Shown: positions 23,140 through 35,408 of the stretch, piece after piece
How the letters are laid out: the number at the start of each line of letters is the position of its first letter
Position numbering within the stretch: position 1 is the stretch's first letter
The notes under the pieces: generated by a model
What the model was told of the DNA's origin: nothing
What the model saw: only the letters and a program-made list of their open reading frames with translations
The model's database searches: none
Assembly (NCBI GenBank): GCA_021613375.1
Contig: CM038722.1
Coordinates: 23,208,107 to 23,272,106, forward strand
Direction: 5' to 3'
DNA: 64,000 bases
Source of the DNA: Megaleporinus macrocephalus
Taxonomy: Eukaryota > Chordata > Actinopteri > Characiformes > Anostomidae
Made by a program: the position numbers and the translations under genes

Positions 23140-23140
<1 letters not shown>

Positions 23141-23204
<64 letters not shown>

Positions 23205-23224
23205 GGAGATAGATAGATAGATAA
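23141..23224. repeat. GATA microsatellite (B)
   Basis: Expanded relative to A, with one GGGA interruption. Confidence 0.97.
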
Positions 23225-23376
23225 AAAGATGAACAGATAGATATATAGAGAAACAGAGAGATGGAGAGATAGATACACAGAGAGTAACAGACATAAAGGG
23301 AGACTCCTGTCAGTGAAGAACCAGTTCAAACCAGTTAAAACTGTCAAAAACCAGTTCTAGCCAGTTTTAACTGACG

Positions 23377-23377
23377 A

Positions 23378-23418
<41 letters not shown>

Positions 23419-23442
23419 ATAATAATAATAATAATAATAATT
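23377..23442. repeat. ACT/AAT microsatellite (B)
   Basis: Same compound repeat as in unit A, shorter. Confidence 0.97.
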
Positions 23443-23459
23443 ATGAGAAGAAGTCAGAA

Positions 23460-24805
23460 GATAACTGTGCTCTCTACTTACATACAGTTCTGATTTGATG
23501 TAAACTGATGCAGTCTCTTCCTCTTTTCATCTGCATGTTCTATCTCTCTATTTATCTGAGTTCACACTCCGAACAAGTACAAGACAGATAAAGTTAAGTA
23601 TATCATTTTTTTCAGGAACTCTTACATTTTCAGTACAAAAATTATATTTAGTTCTGATTTCATGTAAACTAATACAGTGTCTTCCTTTTTTCCTCTTCAT
23701 GTTGGATCCCTCCTTTATCTGAGTTCACACTTTAAAGAAGTACAAGAAAGATAAAGTTAAGTATATCATTTTTTTCTAGAATACTTACATATTCAGTACC
23801 AAATTTATATTTAGTTCTGTTTTCATGTTAACTAATGCAGTGTCTTCCTTTTTTTCTCTTCATCTTCTATTTTCCACTTTTCTGAGTTTACACTCCAAAG
23901 AAGTACGAGAAAGAAGATGTTAGGTAAAACATTTTCTAGAATACTTACATATTCAGTACTAAAATTATATTTAGTTCTGATTAAACTAATACAGTGTGTT
24001 CCTTTTTTCCTCTTCATGTTGAATCCCCTCCTTTATCTGAGTTCACACTCTGAACAAGTACGAGAAAGATAAAGTTAAGTGTATATATATATTTCCTAGA
24101 ATACTTATATATTCAGAACAACAAATATATTTAGTTCTTACTTCATGTAAACTAATGCAGTATCTTCCTTTTTTTCCTCTTCATCTTCTATTTTCCACTT
24201 TTCTGAGTTCACACTCTGAAGAAGTACGAGAAAGAAGATGTTAGGTAAAACATTTTCTAGAATACTTACATATTCAGTACTAAAATTATATTTAGTTCTG
24301 ATCAAACTAATACAGTGTGTTCCTTTTTTCCTATTCATGTTGAATCCCCTCCTTTATCTGAGTTCACACCCCGAACAAGTACGAGAAACATAAAGTTAAG
24401 TATATAACTTTTCTAGAATACTTATATATTCAGAACAACAAATATATTTAGTTCTGATTTCATGTAAACTAATGCAGTGTCTTCCTTTTTTCTTCTGCAT
24501 GTTCTATCTCACTCTTTTCTGAGTTCACACTCTGAAGAAGTACAAGAAAAAAAGTGTGAGGTAAAACATTTTCTAGAATACTTTCATATTCAGTACAACA
24601 ATTATATTTAGTTCTGATTAAACTAATACAGTGTGTTCCGTTTTTTCTCTTCATGTTCTATTTTCCACTTTTCTGAGTTCACACTCCGAAGAAGTATAAG
24701 AAAAATAAAGATAAGGTATATAATTTTTTCTAGAATACTTATATATTCAGTACAAAAATTATTAGTTCTGATTTCATGTAAACTAATACAGTGTCTTTTC
24801 CTTTT
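23460..24805 (+). repeat. Array of about eight 160-bp units (B)
   Basis: Counterpart of 6,420-7,780. All the short Lys-rich segments remain open in the same frame, but the order of unit types is not the same as in A, so units have been shuffled or converted since duplication. Confidence 0.7.
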
Positions 24806-25430
24806 CCTAAATTGCCCACCTGTCCAGACAGACACTGAGGGAACACTGACTGCCAGGTTCCTCTGCCACCCAAGTCACCCACCAGACTGATCGGCGGGCC
24901 CTGCTGTTACCTGTGTCATACCAGCTACCTAGCCTCAGACTAGCTGTCTAACCTCCATTCTAGACTTTATTGAAATGAACATGGACTCTAACTAGTTAGC
25001 ACTAACCCTCTACCTTCATTAACTGTCATCATCACTCTCACTGTTCTTCATCTGTACTACACTTACTCTAGTTCTATCAGATTATGATTATATAAGCACA
25101 CCTGAGCAGCTGAACAGAAGTATATGGTGGTACAGTCAGTATCAGTACTGTATGAGTAGTTTGATCAGAGGAGGATGGGTCCCCCTTGTGAGTCTTGTTT
25201 ACTCCCAAGGTTTCTTCCTCCAGCTCTGAGGGAGTTTTTCCTTGCCACTGTCGCCTATGGCTTGCTCACCGGGGGTTTCTATGATTTTTAAGACTTTCTT
25301 CTATGTTTTTATTTTCTTTTTATGCTTATTTTTGCTCTGTTGATCTTTTTTTATCACCAAGTTCCTGTAAAGCTGCTTTGTGATGACATCAGTTGTAAAA
25401 AGTGCTATACTAATAAATGTGACTTGTCTT
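24805..25430 (+). mobile_element. LINE 3' tail (B)
   Basis: Unit B copy of 7,785-8,400. Confidence 0.6.
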
Positions 25431-25596
25431 GACACTCTGCTGCTCTGTATGTGTTTGTATTGCAACCTACTGAAACCCATGCACTTACTCCTCGCTTCCC
25501 TGGGAAAATGTGATGGCCATCAGGTCTTCTTAATTCACATCTGATATTTAAATAACACATAGGTAATATTACAAGCACCTGTGAAACATTTCAAAT

Positions 25597-26860
25597 GAAG
25601 AAATGTATTATCTATGTTTAATGCTGAAAAGTTGGTATATGACTGTATAACCTCAAGGCTAGATTACTGTAATGCATTATTGTCAGGATGCTCCAGCGGG
25701 AACCTGAAAAAACTTCAGTTAGTTCAGAACGCTGCCTCTAGAGTACTAACTAAAACCAGGAAATTCAATCACATCAGTCCAGTTTTATCAGCTACACTGG
25801 CTTCCTGTTAAATTCCGTATCCACTATAAAATTCTTTTACTGACGTATAAAGCCCTGCACGGTCTCGCACCGGAGTACCTGCAAGATCTTATTTCCTATT
25901 ATGAACCACCACGCTTACTCAGATCACAGGATGCTGTTTTTCTAATAGTTCCATAAATTCATTGGACTTCAATGGGGGGAGAGCTTTTTCCTACAAAGCC
26001 CCCAAACTGTGGAATAATCTCCCAGTTAATGTTCAGGTCTCTGACACAGTCTTAATATTTAAGTCTAGACTGAAAACATATTTATTTAGTTTAGCTTTTG
26101 GTAATTAATCTTCCTCTATAGATAAAGGCAGGAGATCTGGGGGTTCTTGGACACAGAGGTTTATGGTAAACTGAGATGTTGGTGCTGTTGTGCCACCACT
26201 TCACATGATCACACAGGTTTGTTGACAGTGGAGTGGGGGGATTCCAGTGTGGGGGGATCCCAGGGTGCTCTCATGTCCATGTTAATTTCTGGTTCTCTCC
26301 TTTTAGTTTAGGCTGTTATAGTTAGATCTGCCGGAGTCACCAACCACACTCTAAAATTCTGATTATTCATATTCACTCCACCCCACCCATCACCAGCCAG
26401 CTCTCCTGTCCATCTGTGTCAACTGCTACACCCTCAGTTACATCACTGTGCCATCCAGATGCACCAGCATTGAGATAGGATGGGACTGTTTCAGCTCACG
26501 CCCACTTTACATAAAGCCTCAGTCATAGATTGCCTCAGTCAGAGACTGCCTCTACCTGTGCACCGTCCAAAGCTTTGCCATCCAGATTTCATACAGAGAC
26601 TCTTCTTTGGTATTTAGTTTATTGAACTGTAAATACTGTTTGATCAGAGGAGGATGGGTCCCCCCTTGTGAGTCTTGGTTTCTTCCAAGGTTTCTTATTC
26701 CAGTCTGAGGGAGTTTTTTCTTGCCTCCACTGCCTCTGGCTTGCTCACCGGGAGATATATATGTTGTAACTGTCTGTTTTCAAAACTTCTCTAAATTCGC
26801 CTTAAGACAACATCGTTATAAAAAAAGGCTAATCAAATAAACATGAATTGAATTGAATTC
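25597..26860 (+). mobile_element. L2-like LINE, 5'-truncated (B)
   Basis: Extends further 5' than A. The frame at 25,614-25,811 contains SRLDYCNALLSG and LQLVQNAASRVLT, hallmarks of the L2/CR1 RT thumb region. A frame change after HISPVLSAT and a stop after VFLIVP inactivate it. The 3' UTR and TGAAT tail are present. Confidence 0.85.
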
Positions 26861-27316
26861 TGCTGTTGACTCAGAGCCTGTCCTAATTTCGTTTCACTTG
26901 TTGATGTTTTCACTTTTTTGATGGTGAGGATTCAATCTTGTTTGTTTCTTGTGTTTTTTGTGCTGAATAATAAACACAATTCTTCATTCGTCACAATTTG
27001 GCTTTTCAAACTTATAACTCAGAATGTTTCACCAGCACTGGTGTTCTACCAGTTTACTCTACACATAGAGTGGTCCTGCCTGACATGCACATATCATTAG
27101 TATTAGTGCAGTATCTCAGTGTTTCAAACGTTATATTGAGTTTTTAATGTTAATTCAGTTCAGGCTTAATATCACTACTGACTCCCTGATAAGCTGATTT
27201 AGGCTATTAAACCACCCCAAATATTATTTTAATACCAGTGACATTTTCCAGTAACAACATTCACCAAATTGTTACATTGAAATTTTCTTGTTTATTTTTT
27301 CACTATCTACATTTTA

Positions 27317-27438
27317 AAGAAGCTGGTGAGGAATTAGCTGAAGGTCAGTGCCAGGATGTAAATGCTGCCTGTTTTAATGTGAAACTGGAAAATTTAAACA
27401 AGATGCTGACTAATAAAAAACTGACTTTGGTCTCATAG
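27317..27438 (+). other. Candidate terminal exon, unknown product (B)
   Basis: After a pyrimidine-rich stretch and an AG (TTTTAAAG) an open frame EAGEELAEGQCQDVNAACFN continues to a TAG, with codon use that looks coding. It is longer here than in A and C, where one base is missing. It lies downstream of the promoter-like block and the 160-bp array, so it might belong to the same transcription unit. No family recognised; could be chance. Confidence 0.25.
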
Positions 27439-27811
27439 TTTTAATTCTGATATTTTGGTTAAGTAGATTTAAACTATAAAATTATCCTACATGGACATTT
27501 AGACATTGAGCTACTAATAAATATATACTATAGAAGAACATTTCAACAAAGATTGTTTTACTTAATGTGAATTTCAACCAGTGCTATGGCGACACCAAAT
27601 TTCAAATTGCTGCATCAATGTTAAAAAGCTAAATATGAAAGGTCCTCTCTTTTCTGTACTACTGCAGAAACATTGCAGCTCTACATAACAGCTTCCTTTG
27701 GAGCACAAGCTTCTCTTATATAGAGATAAATTCTAAACACAACAACAGCACAATGATTTCTGGTTGCAGGTGATGATACACCAATAATGAAAACTTGTTT
27801 TAGGATATTTT

Positions 27812-28140
27812 ATTCCTCCTTTGGTAGCAATTACAGCCTCAAGTCTTTTAGAGTATGGTGCTACAAGCTAGGTACACCTATTTTTGGGTAGTTTCTAACA
27901 TTCTTCTTTGCAGAACCTCTCAAGCTCCATCAGGTTGGATAGGGAGTGTCTGTGCACAGTCATTTTCAGATCTTTACAGAGATGTTCAATCAGGTTCAAG
28001 TCTGAGCTCTGGCCGGAGTGGCTTCCGTCTGGCCATTCTACCACACAGGCCTGATTGGTGGAGTGCTGCAGAAATGGTTGTCTTTCTGGAAGGTTCTCCT
28101 CTCTCCACAGAGCAACACTGAAGCACTGTCAGAGTGACCC
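27812..28140 (-). mobile_element. Tc1-like relic, internally deleted (B)
   Basis: Same element and same internal deletion junction as 10,548-10,860, so the deletion predates the duplication. Confidence 0.85.
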
Positions 28141-28429
28141 ATGGGTACTTGTTTAATGTATCATTTTAGATATATCAAAAGTTTGTCTTTGTTAGTCTAC
28201 ATGCTGCTCACTAGATAATGTTATGAAGCTCAATCAAACATTTGTAGACTAAAGTTTTATATGTTTATAAGAAATGTAGCTTGAATTAAACCATTTCCTC
28301 TTTTATTAAAACTAAATGATACAAATATTTTATATTTACATCTGTTTCATAACAAACATACACAACATTCAGATTAATTACATTTTTTATGAGACGTCCA
28401 TTCAAGCTGTCCAGCGTGTCCAGAGAATG

Positions 28430-28625
28430 ATTGTTATTGTACGTGCACACAGATATCCATCCATGCTGGAGAATGACTCCCACCCCCATTCATAAGACTC
28501 TGTCAGCACTGGACAGCTCCTTCAGAGACAGACTGCTTTACTCCAAGTGTGTATCGCAGGTCCTTCCTTCCTGCTAATGTTAGACTCTACAACCAGCACT
28601 TCTTCCAGCTGACCACACATACACA
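28430..28625 (+). mobile_element. Possible non-LTR remnant (B)
   Basis: Copy of 11,140-11,335. Confidence 0.35.
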
Positions 28626-28749
28626 GCAGACCACATACACACACACTTAAACTCTACACACTTATAGAAATAAAGATTCTTGTTTATCAGAACTCTCTGA
28701 TAAAGTCTCTGCTCTGCAATGTCATCTGTGTTAAGTTAAAATGTTAATT

Positions 28750-29070
28750 AGGGTCCATGCACACAGTATAGGGACCCTACGGCTTTCTCACATTTTTCCT
28801 TCATGTTCTTTTTCTTGGTTCTAGAGCAAAAACCCTTTCTCTCTTCTTCTCTCTCCCTTTCTACCTCTTTCACTCTATCTGTATCTGTCTATCTACACCT
28901 CGTCTACAACTCTCTAACCCTCAATAACTCTTTCTCTGTCTACAACTTTCTCTTTCTTTCTGTATCTGTCTCTCTACATCTCTCTCCCTCTCTATCTATC
29001 CCTCTACAACTCTTCCACTATCTCTCTACAGATGTCTCTCTGTTCTTCTACAACTCTCTCCAGGGTGCTG
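28750..29070 (+). repeat. GGGTCC..GGACCC stem and pyrimidine-rich tract (B)
   Basis: Copy of 11,510-11,840. Confidence 0.7.
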
Positions 29071-29896
29071 AAAGTTACACACCCCCTTCAGCTGCATTGT
29101 TGTGGACAGTCAGAGAGCGCATGGTCAAGGAGGCGAGGTGAGAAACTGAACGCGCTCTGTTGTGGATAACGAGTGCAGCTGCAGTTACTCGAGTGACTGC
29201 AGTTTTTATAACTTAAGTTGTTTTAGGATTTTACTTTTATGAAGTTAGTCTCCCGAATTTCCACCTTAGCAAAAATAAGTTTATTACCCACATATGGAGC
29301 AGAAATGTAACAATACAATCATGTTGGTTCATGGTTTTCAACGTTTGGAAGTCACTATCTGAACATCTCCGAGACCGTGAGCAGAGAGAGAACTCCTAGG
29401 CCATTTGGGTGTTTGAGTTTTTGTTTTTTCGTTCAGATTTTTTCTTGAGCATTTACAAAATAAAAAAATAAATAAAAAATGGGGGATAGAAAACCAAGTA
29501 CTGGATGCAGTGCTAGTGTCATTCTGAAATTTTCGAATAAGAACTGTAATTGACGATTTTGCTTGTGGCTTAGCGTTGCTTGGTTTTAATTCACCAACAT
29601 GTTACCCTGACAGATCTGCCGGCATCTAATGTAGTATTTCAGAATCTGTGTCAAATTATGATTAAGTCTGCAAATACTTTGATTGCTCATGAAGCGTGAA
29701 AGGCACAAAATACAGAAAGAACATGGTTGTTATTATCGGTGAGGGCAGTAAGGGGGTTGAGATTGTCAAGATTGTACTCCACAATAATTCAGCAGTATAT
29801 TTACAAAGTTCAAGCAGTTCTGTCTGAAGATGATATTGAGTTGTATCTCCGTGCCATCCAGATTCTGATGGCTCACTTTGAAGAGGTCACCCTATG

Positions 29897-30193
29897 TGTC
29901 AGGATTACCAATAAAGCTGGATACAAAAGCAGGCCGGTTTAATGAAGAATAAACACACAATCCAAAATCGTAATCGATAGCCAGGCAGAGATCAAAAACC
30001 AGAAAACAGTAAATGCAGTGAAGAACGCTCGATAAGTAACAGAGTAACAATATCTCGCAGTTTGAACTGCGCATGTGTCCCAGTATATATAGTCCCCCTG
30101 GATAAGTCACCATAGGTGTGCAGGATGCGTGGAGTCCGCCTCTAATACTCCGGAGAGGCGGATCTTGATGGAGCCGTGCGTACCAGTGTGACA
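29897..30193 (-). repeat. 3' LTR of gypsy element
   Basis: TGTCAGG to GTGACA, 297 bp, matching 34,497-34,814. Next to it on the inner side is the polypurine tract (minus strand AGGGGAGGGGG). Confidence 0.88.
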
Positions 30194-31500
30194 GAACCCC
30201 CTCCCCTACGTGCTACTCCTGAAGCGCCAAGGGACCGGCCAGCGGGTCGGCCCCGAGGTCTGGGTGCAGGACATTCAGGCCAGCGAAAGTGGAAGTCCGT
30301 GATGAGAGAGGGATCCAGGATGTCTGACGAAGGCACCCAGCACCTCTCCTCGGGACCATACCCCTCCCAGTCCACTAGGTATTGGATGTGCCCCCGCCTC
30401 CGACGAGAGTCCAGGATAGTGTTGACCCTGTAGGCCGGACTGCCATCAATGTCGAGGACAGGAGGTGGCGACGAGTGAGGGGAGGCATCATCCAATGGAC
30501 CAGGAATCAGCGGCCTGAGGAGAGACACATGAAAGCTCGGTGAGACGCGATAATGACGAGGTAAAAGCAGTTTATAAGTTACTTGGTTAATCCTACGCAA
30601 GACCTTAAAAGGGGTCAACAACCCGTGGACTCAGTTTCTTAGAGGGTAGACGTAAATTTAGGTTCCTGGTGGAGAGCCAGACCCTGTCACCTGGGTTAAA
30701 AAAAGGAGTTTCCCGTCTATAACGGTCAGCCTGTTCCTTTTGTCTTCTAATGGCTAAGCCAAGCCGCGTATGTGTCTGTTCCAAAGTCCTTTCACTGTGT
30801 TTAAACCATTCGTCAACAGCTGGAGCATCTGTCCCTCCCGTATTCCAGGGAAACAGCGGAGGCTGGTACCCTAGGAAACACTGCAAAGGAGTTAGACCAG
30901 TAGACGAGCTGCGCAATAAGTTCTGGGAGTATTCAGCCCAGGGCAGAAAATGCGACCATTCCCCTTGCTGATCGTGGCAGTAGTGCCGCAACAGACGACC
31001 TATTTCTTGGTTGAGTCTTTCCACTTGACCATTTGCCTGGGGATGATGGCCCGACGTGAGACTGACTGTAACCCCTTATTTATTTATGAAGGCCCTCCAC
31101 ACTGAGGATGTGAACTGGGGTCCTCGATCAGACACTGTCTTCCGGAATTCCAAAATTCCTAAAAACATGAGTAAAAAGGGCTTCTGCGGTCTGAAAAGCA
31201 GTGGGTATTGTGGGAAATGGCACCAGTTTACAGGCTTTGGAGAACCGATCTATAATGACTAGAGTGGTCGTGAAAGTTTGTGATGGAGGTAGGTCTGTGA
31301 GAAAGTCTATGGAGAGGTGGGACCAGGGTCTTTGTGGAATAGGCAGAGGCTCCAGTTTACCTGCTGGCAGCGATCAGGGAGACTTGGTTCTGGCACACAG
31401 GGAACAGGACTGAACATAGGCATGTATATCTGGCTCCATCCGCGGCCACCAATAGTGCTTTTCCAACAAGTGAAAAGTACGAGCGGTACCTGGATGTCCA
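30142..31500 (-). pseudogene. pol: Integrase and chromodomain of gypsy element
   Basis: The integrase core before 31,024 is broken. From there [16 protein letters not shown] continues to [11 protein letters not shown], a [11 protein letters not shown] module, then after a frame change [17 protein letters not shown] and a chromodomain ([17 protein letters not shown]) at about 30,300-30,430. The chromodomain places it among chromoviruses. Confidence 0.85.
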
Positions 31501-31508
31501 GTGGCCAA

Positions 31509-33575
31509 CTAGGTGTGAGCCCATCTGATCAACCGATCCCTGCAGGACTGGGGAACAAAAACACGGTTAACTGGACAATTAACAGGAGGAGTTTCCGTTA
31601 AGGAGGCCCGTCTTATTTCTACCTCTACGTCCCACTGGATGGGTGCGAGGATGCAGGATGGGCTGAGGATGGTCGATGGTTCAGATAGGTTCCTTTCCTT
31701 TTCAAAGAGTCTCGACAAGGCATCTGCCTTTCCAGTCTTGGAACCTGGACGGTAAGTGATAGTGAAGTGAAAACGAGAAAAAAAACAGAGCCCACCTCGC
31801 TTGTCTGGATATATATTCCAATAATCGTATATATTCCAAATTGCAGTGATCCGTGAGAACGGTGAATGGGTGGTGCGCTCCCTCCAGCCAATGACGCCAC
31901 TCCTCCAGAGCCAATTTGATTGCCAGTAACTAATGATTGCCAACATCATAGTTACTCTCTGTAGGGGACGATTTTTTTTAAAGAAAAGCACAAGGGTAAA
32001 GTTCAGCAGGGTTACCTTGGCGTTGAGACAGAACCGCCCCCACACTGGAGTCGGAAGCATCAACCTCCACTATGAATGGCAGAGATGAATCAGGATGCTT
32101 CAACATGGGTGCGGTTGTGAACAAGGACTTCAAGTTTACAAATGCTTTCTCAGCCTCTGGGTTCCACCTCAACTTCTTGTGTCCTCCTCTAAGCAGAGAA
32201 GTGAGTGGGGCTGCCACTGAGCCGAAGTTCCAGATAAACCTTCTGTAGAAGTTGGCGAAACCCAGGAAATGTTGCAAGTCTTTCCTGCTGTCAGGTTGTT
32301 TCCATCCGTTAACAGCAGCCACCTTCTTCTCATCCATGTAAACCCCTTCATGACTGATCAGGTAACCCAGAAATGAAATGTGAGTCTGGTGAAACTGCCA
32401 TTTCTCAGCTTTGACATACAACTTATTTCTAAGGAGTCTATGCAGGACTTGTCTTACCTGTAGAATGTGTTCAGGGAGAGAGGCAGAATAGATAAGAATA
32501 TCATCTTTATAGGCAATTACATATTTACCCAGCATGTCTCTTAGAACCTCATTAATAAAAGACTGGAAGACGGATGGGGCATTGACCAGCCCATAACTCA
32601 CCACCGAGTATTTCATAGTGACCCGAATTAGTGGAGAAAGCAGTTTTCCATTCATCTCCTTCTCTTATTCTCACCAAGTTGTATGCGCTGTGGAGATCCA
32701 GCTTGGTGACATATCGGGCTCCTCTCAGTTGTTCCAAGGCAGAAGGTACCAAGGGCAGTGGATAACAAAACTTTTTGGTGATTTCATTTAGACCACGATA
32801 GTCCACACATGGCCTTAAGCCCCCATCCTTTTTTCCACAAAAAACATCCCAGCAGAGGCTGGAGAGGTAGATGGCCTAATTAGACCCAGGCTCAGGGCTT
32901 CCCGGATATAATCCTCCATAGTCTGCATCTCCTTAACTGACAGTGGATAGACACGTGCCCTAGGGGGAATTTTGCCCTCCTTCAATTCAATCGCACAGTC
33001 CCAGGGACGGTGAGGAGGCAATTCAGAGGCTTTCTTTTTACTAAATACCTCTAAAAGGTCAGAATAGGCTTCTGGAATCTCAGAGAGACTAGGTTCCGAG
33101 GGGCTCTCGATAGAAGTAGATGCCAAGGTTAAACCAATGCAATATTTCAAACAATTTTTTGACCACTGAATAATGTCTCTGTGCTCCCAGGAGATCTTGG
33201 GGTCATGTTTAACGAGCCAGGGTAAGCCCAATACTATAGGGTGAGAAGATACCCAGAGGATATAGAAAGAAATCTGTTCTCTGTGAACAGATCCAATAGT
33301 CACGGTTAAAGGTTTGGTTATGTGTGTCACAGTGCCTTCTCCAATAGGTTGGTTATTAATGGCTTGGATTCTTCTGGGAAAATCTAACTCCTTAATGGGT
33401 ATCCTTAATTTCTCGGGCACGGCTTGCTCGATGAAGTTCCCTGCCGCTCCGGAGTCCACGAGTGCTGGGAAAGAGAAAATCTGATTAAGGTAATGCACTG
33501 TCAAGGGTAGTGTTAGCATTTTTTCGGAGATAAGAGGATCAGGCGTACTCACCGCGTCAGCGCACGAGTTGGAAC
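31509..33575 (-). pseudogene. pol: Protease, RT and RNase H of gypsy element
   Basis: Protease motif VDSGAAGNF at about 33,450. RT palm motifs in the next frames, with YKDD at 32,500-32,511 where YxDD with a hydrophobic second residue is usual. Then FYRRFIWNF and the RNase H start [14 protein letters not shown]. At least three frame breaks. Confidence 0.85.
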
Positions 33576-34480
33576 TCGTGTGCTGGGTGAAGTTGCCTGG
33601 CCTTGAAAGTGGCCGATTGGGACAGCCATTCCTCATATGACCCTTCTCCCCACAGTATAAACACAGGCCCCCTTCCAGGTGGCACCGACGCTCCATTTGT
33701 GTGAGTTGTGCGTGTCCAAGCTGCATGGGCTCCCCCTCCTCCACCGGAGCTACCTGCAATGGTGCGTAAGCACACCGGCTGCGTGACGTATGACGCTGGC
33801 CTTGTAACAAAACATCCAGCTGGGTCACCATCTTGATAAGGTCATCTAGAGATAATGAATCATCGCGGCAAGCCAGCTCAGTTTGGATATCCTCTGACAA
33901 ACCCCTTCTAAATGCCGTGATGAGGGAATGCATAGTTCGCTACTGTATCACGGTTTTGTCTGAGCTCAATAAGTTGCTCCCCCACTTGTCTACCTCCCTT
34001 AGGGTTACCAAAAACAGTCCGGAAAGTAGTAGTGAACCTTTTATAACTCTCGCTCACCGTGGGGTTATTAGACCAGAGTGCGGTAGCCCACTTTAGTGCT
34101 TTGCCAGTGAGTAGTGAGGTCAAAAACATGACTTTAGCGTGATTGTTAGGTCCCGGTGGGGGTTGTTGGGCAAAGTAGATATCACACTGGAGTAAAAATC
34201 CCTCACATACCTCTGGGTCTCCGTCGTATTTCTCAGGTAGGGCGACCTTGAGGTGAGCTACGGCTGGCGGCTGGGAAACCGGCATGGCTGGAGGTTGTGC
34301 GGGTTGGTTAACCACCTGCCGAGCAGGGTGAGCAGGCTGGCTAACTAACAGAGCCTCCAAACGCTCAGTTAACGTGTTAAATGCTGAGCCCAGCTGATCA
34401 ACTTGCTGTTGTACGTGTCCCACTACTCGCACCTGTTCCGCCACAACCTCGGTTAGGCCCGGAGAACCCGCTGCATCCAT
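33575..34480 (-). pseudogene. gag: gag of gypsy element
   Basis: Starts MDAAGSPGLTEV at 34,480. Coiled-coil-like N-terminus, capsid region (KYDGDPEVCEGFLLQ). A frame change near 33,920 leads into a nucleocapsid with a CCHC zinc knuckle (CLYCGEKGHMRNGC) at 33,622-33,663. Broken into two frames. Confidence 0.8.
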
Positions 34481-34496
34481 GGTTGGCGAGATATTC

Positions 34497-34814
34497 TGAC
34501 AGGTTTACAAATAAAGCTGGATACAAAAGCAGGCAGGTTTAATGAAAGCCAATCGAAAGCGTAATCGAAAGCCAGGCAGAGATTAAAAACCAGAAGGGAA
34601 AAAACACTAGGCAGAATCAATGTCAAAAAACCAGAAAACAGTAGATGCAGTGAAGAACACTCAATAGGTATCAGAGCATCAATATCTCACAGTTCGAACT
34701 GCGCATGTGTCCCAGTATATATAGTCCCCTGGATAATTCGCCACAGGTGTGCAGGATGCGTGGAGTCCGCCTGTAATACTCAGGAGAGGCGGATCTTGAT
34801 GGAGCCGTGTGACA
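34497..34814 (-). repeat. 5' LTR of gypsy element
   Basis: 318 bp, TGACAGG to GTGTGACA. Contains a TATATA box (minus strand) near 34,720. About 20 bases separate it from the gag ATG at 34,480. Confidence 0.88.
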
Positions 34815-35005
34815 GCATTCATTTTAATTCTGTACTTTTTCCCTTTAATTTATAATTTCATTTTATATATAATTTTCATTTATATATATTTTTCATTTTC
34901 AATGTATAACTTTCTTTTAAACTTGTTCTGCACTGAGTCTTAAATCTTTCTGTAAAGCACTTTGAATTGCCTCTGTGTATGAAGGGTGCTATAAACTTGC
35001 CTTAA
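34815..35005 (+). mobile_element. LINE 3' tail
   Basis: AT-rich DNA ending in the GTAAAGCACTTTGAATTGCC type 3' end with a CTTGCCTTA tail, typical of fish LINEs. Confidence 0.5.
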
Positions 35006-35160
35006 TGGACTGATGCACAGTGGAAATGTGCATTGTGGTCTAATGAGTCAAGTTTTCAGATTGTTTATAGAAAAAATTATTCTTCAACACAAAGAACAAG
35101 ACATAATAACATGCTATGTCCCAGAGCTTTAGCACATAAACCACAGATGTTAAAACTTGT
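35006..35160 (+). mobile_element. Tc1/mariner transposase fragment
   Basis: Frame QWKCALWSNESSFQIV resembles the WSDES block of a fish Tc1/mariner family; decays after about 40 residues. Confidence 0.45.
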
Positions 35161-35408
35161 ACTGAATCTCACAGTACTTCATAAACTCCACTGTACTGCA
35201 TATTTGCACAGTCATACAAATATTCAATTTTTCAAATGTTCACACTTTGCTATAAATTCTGTATACAATAGATGTTATGCTGTATGCCTAAAACTTGTAT
35301 AATCAACCCAGTTTCAAAATCTGTTCTGGAATCAACAATTTTTTCCAGTTTTATTATTTTTTAACAATGCACTGTCCCAAAACAGTGTCTGAAACATTTA
35401 AACATCAT

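Larger units (their letters stand above)
17879..29896. repeat. Segmental duplication, unit B (first arm)
   Basis: This arm is collinear with unit A 1-12,680. It has a solo LTR at about 19,097 that A lacks, has lost most of the Tc1 relic present at 2,463-3,160, and keeps an L2 stretch that A has deleted. Collinearity stops exactly where the Ty3/gypsy LTR begins. Confidence 0.88.
29897..34814 (-). mobile_element. Ty3/gypsy chromovirus, degenerate (B)
   Basis: 4.9-kb element on the minus strand: 5' LTR 34,497-34,814, gag, protease, RT-RNase H, integrase, chromodomain, purine tract, 3' LTR 29,897-30,193. Domain order is the usual Ty3/gypsy one. The coding region is split by frame changes and stops, and RT has YKDD, so it is inactive. 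The LTRs differ by indels (8 bp and about 40 bp), so it is not recent. Flanks show no target duplication, and the DNA right of it does not continue the unit A sequence, so it sits on a rearrangement breakpoint. Confidence 0.9.

Noticed and set aside
30176..31601. Plus-strand frames within the gypsy element
   Set aside because: Antisense to integrase and chromodomain coding sequence.
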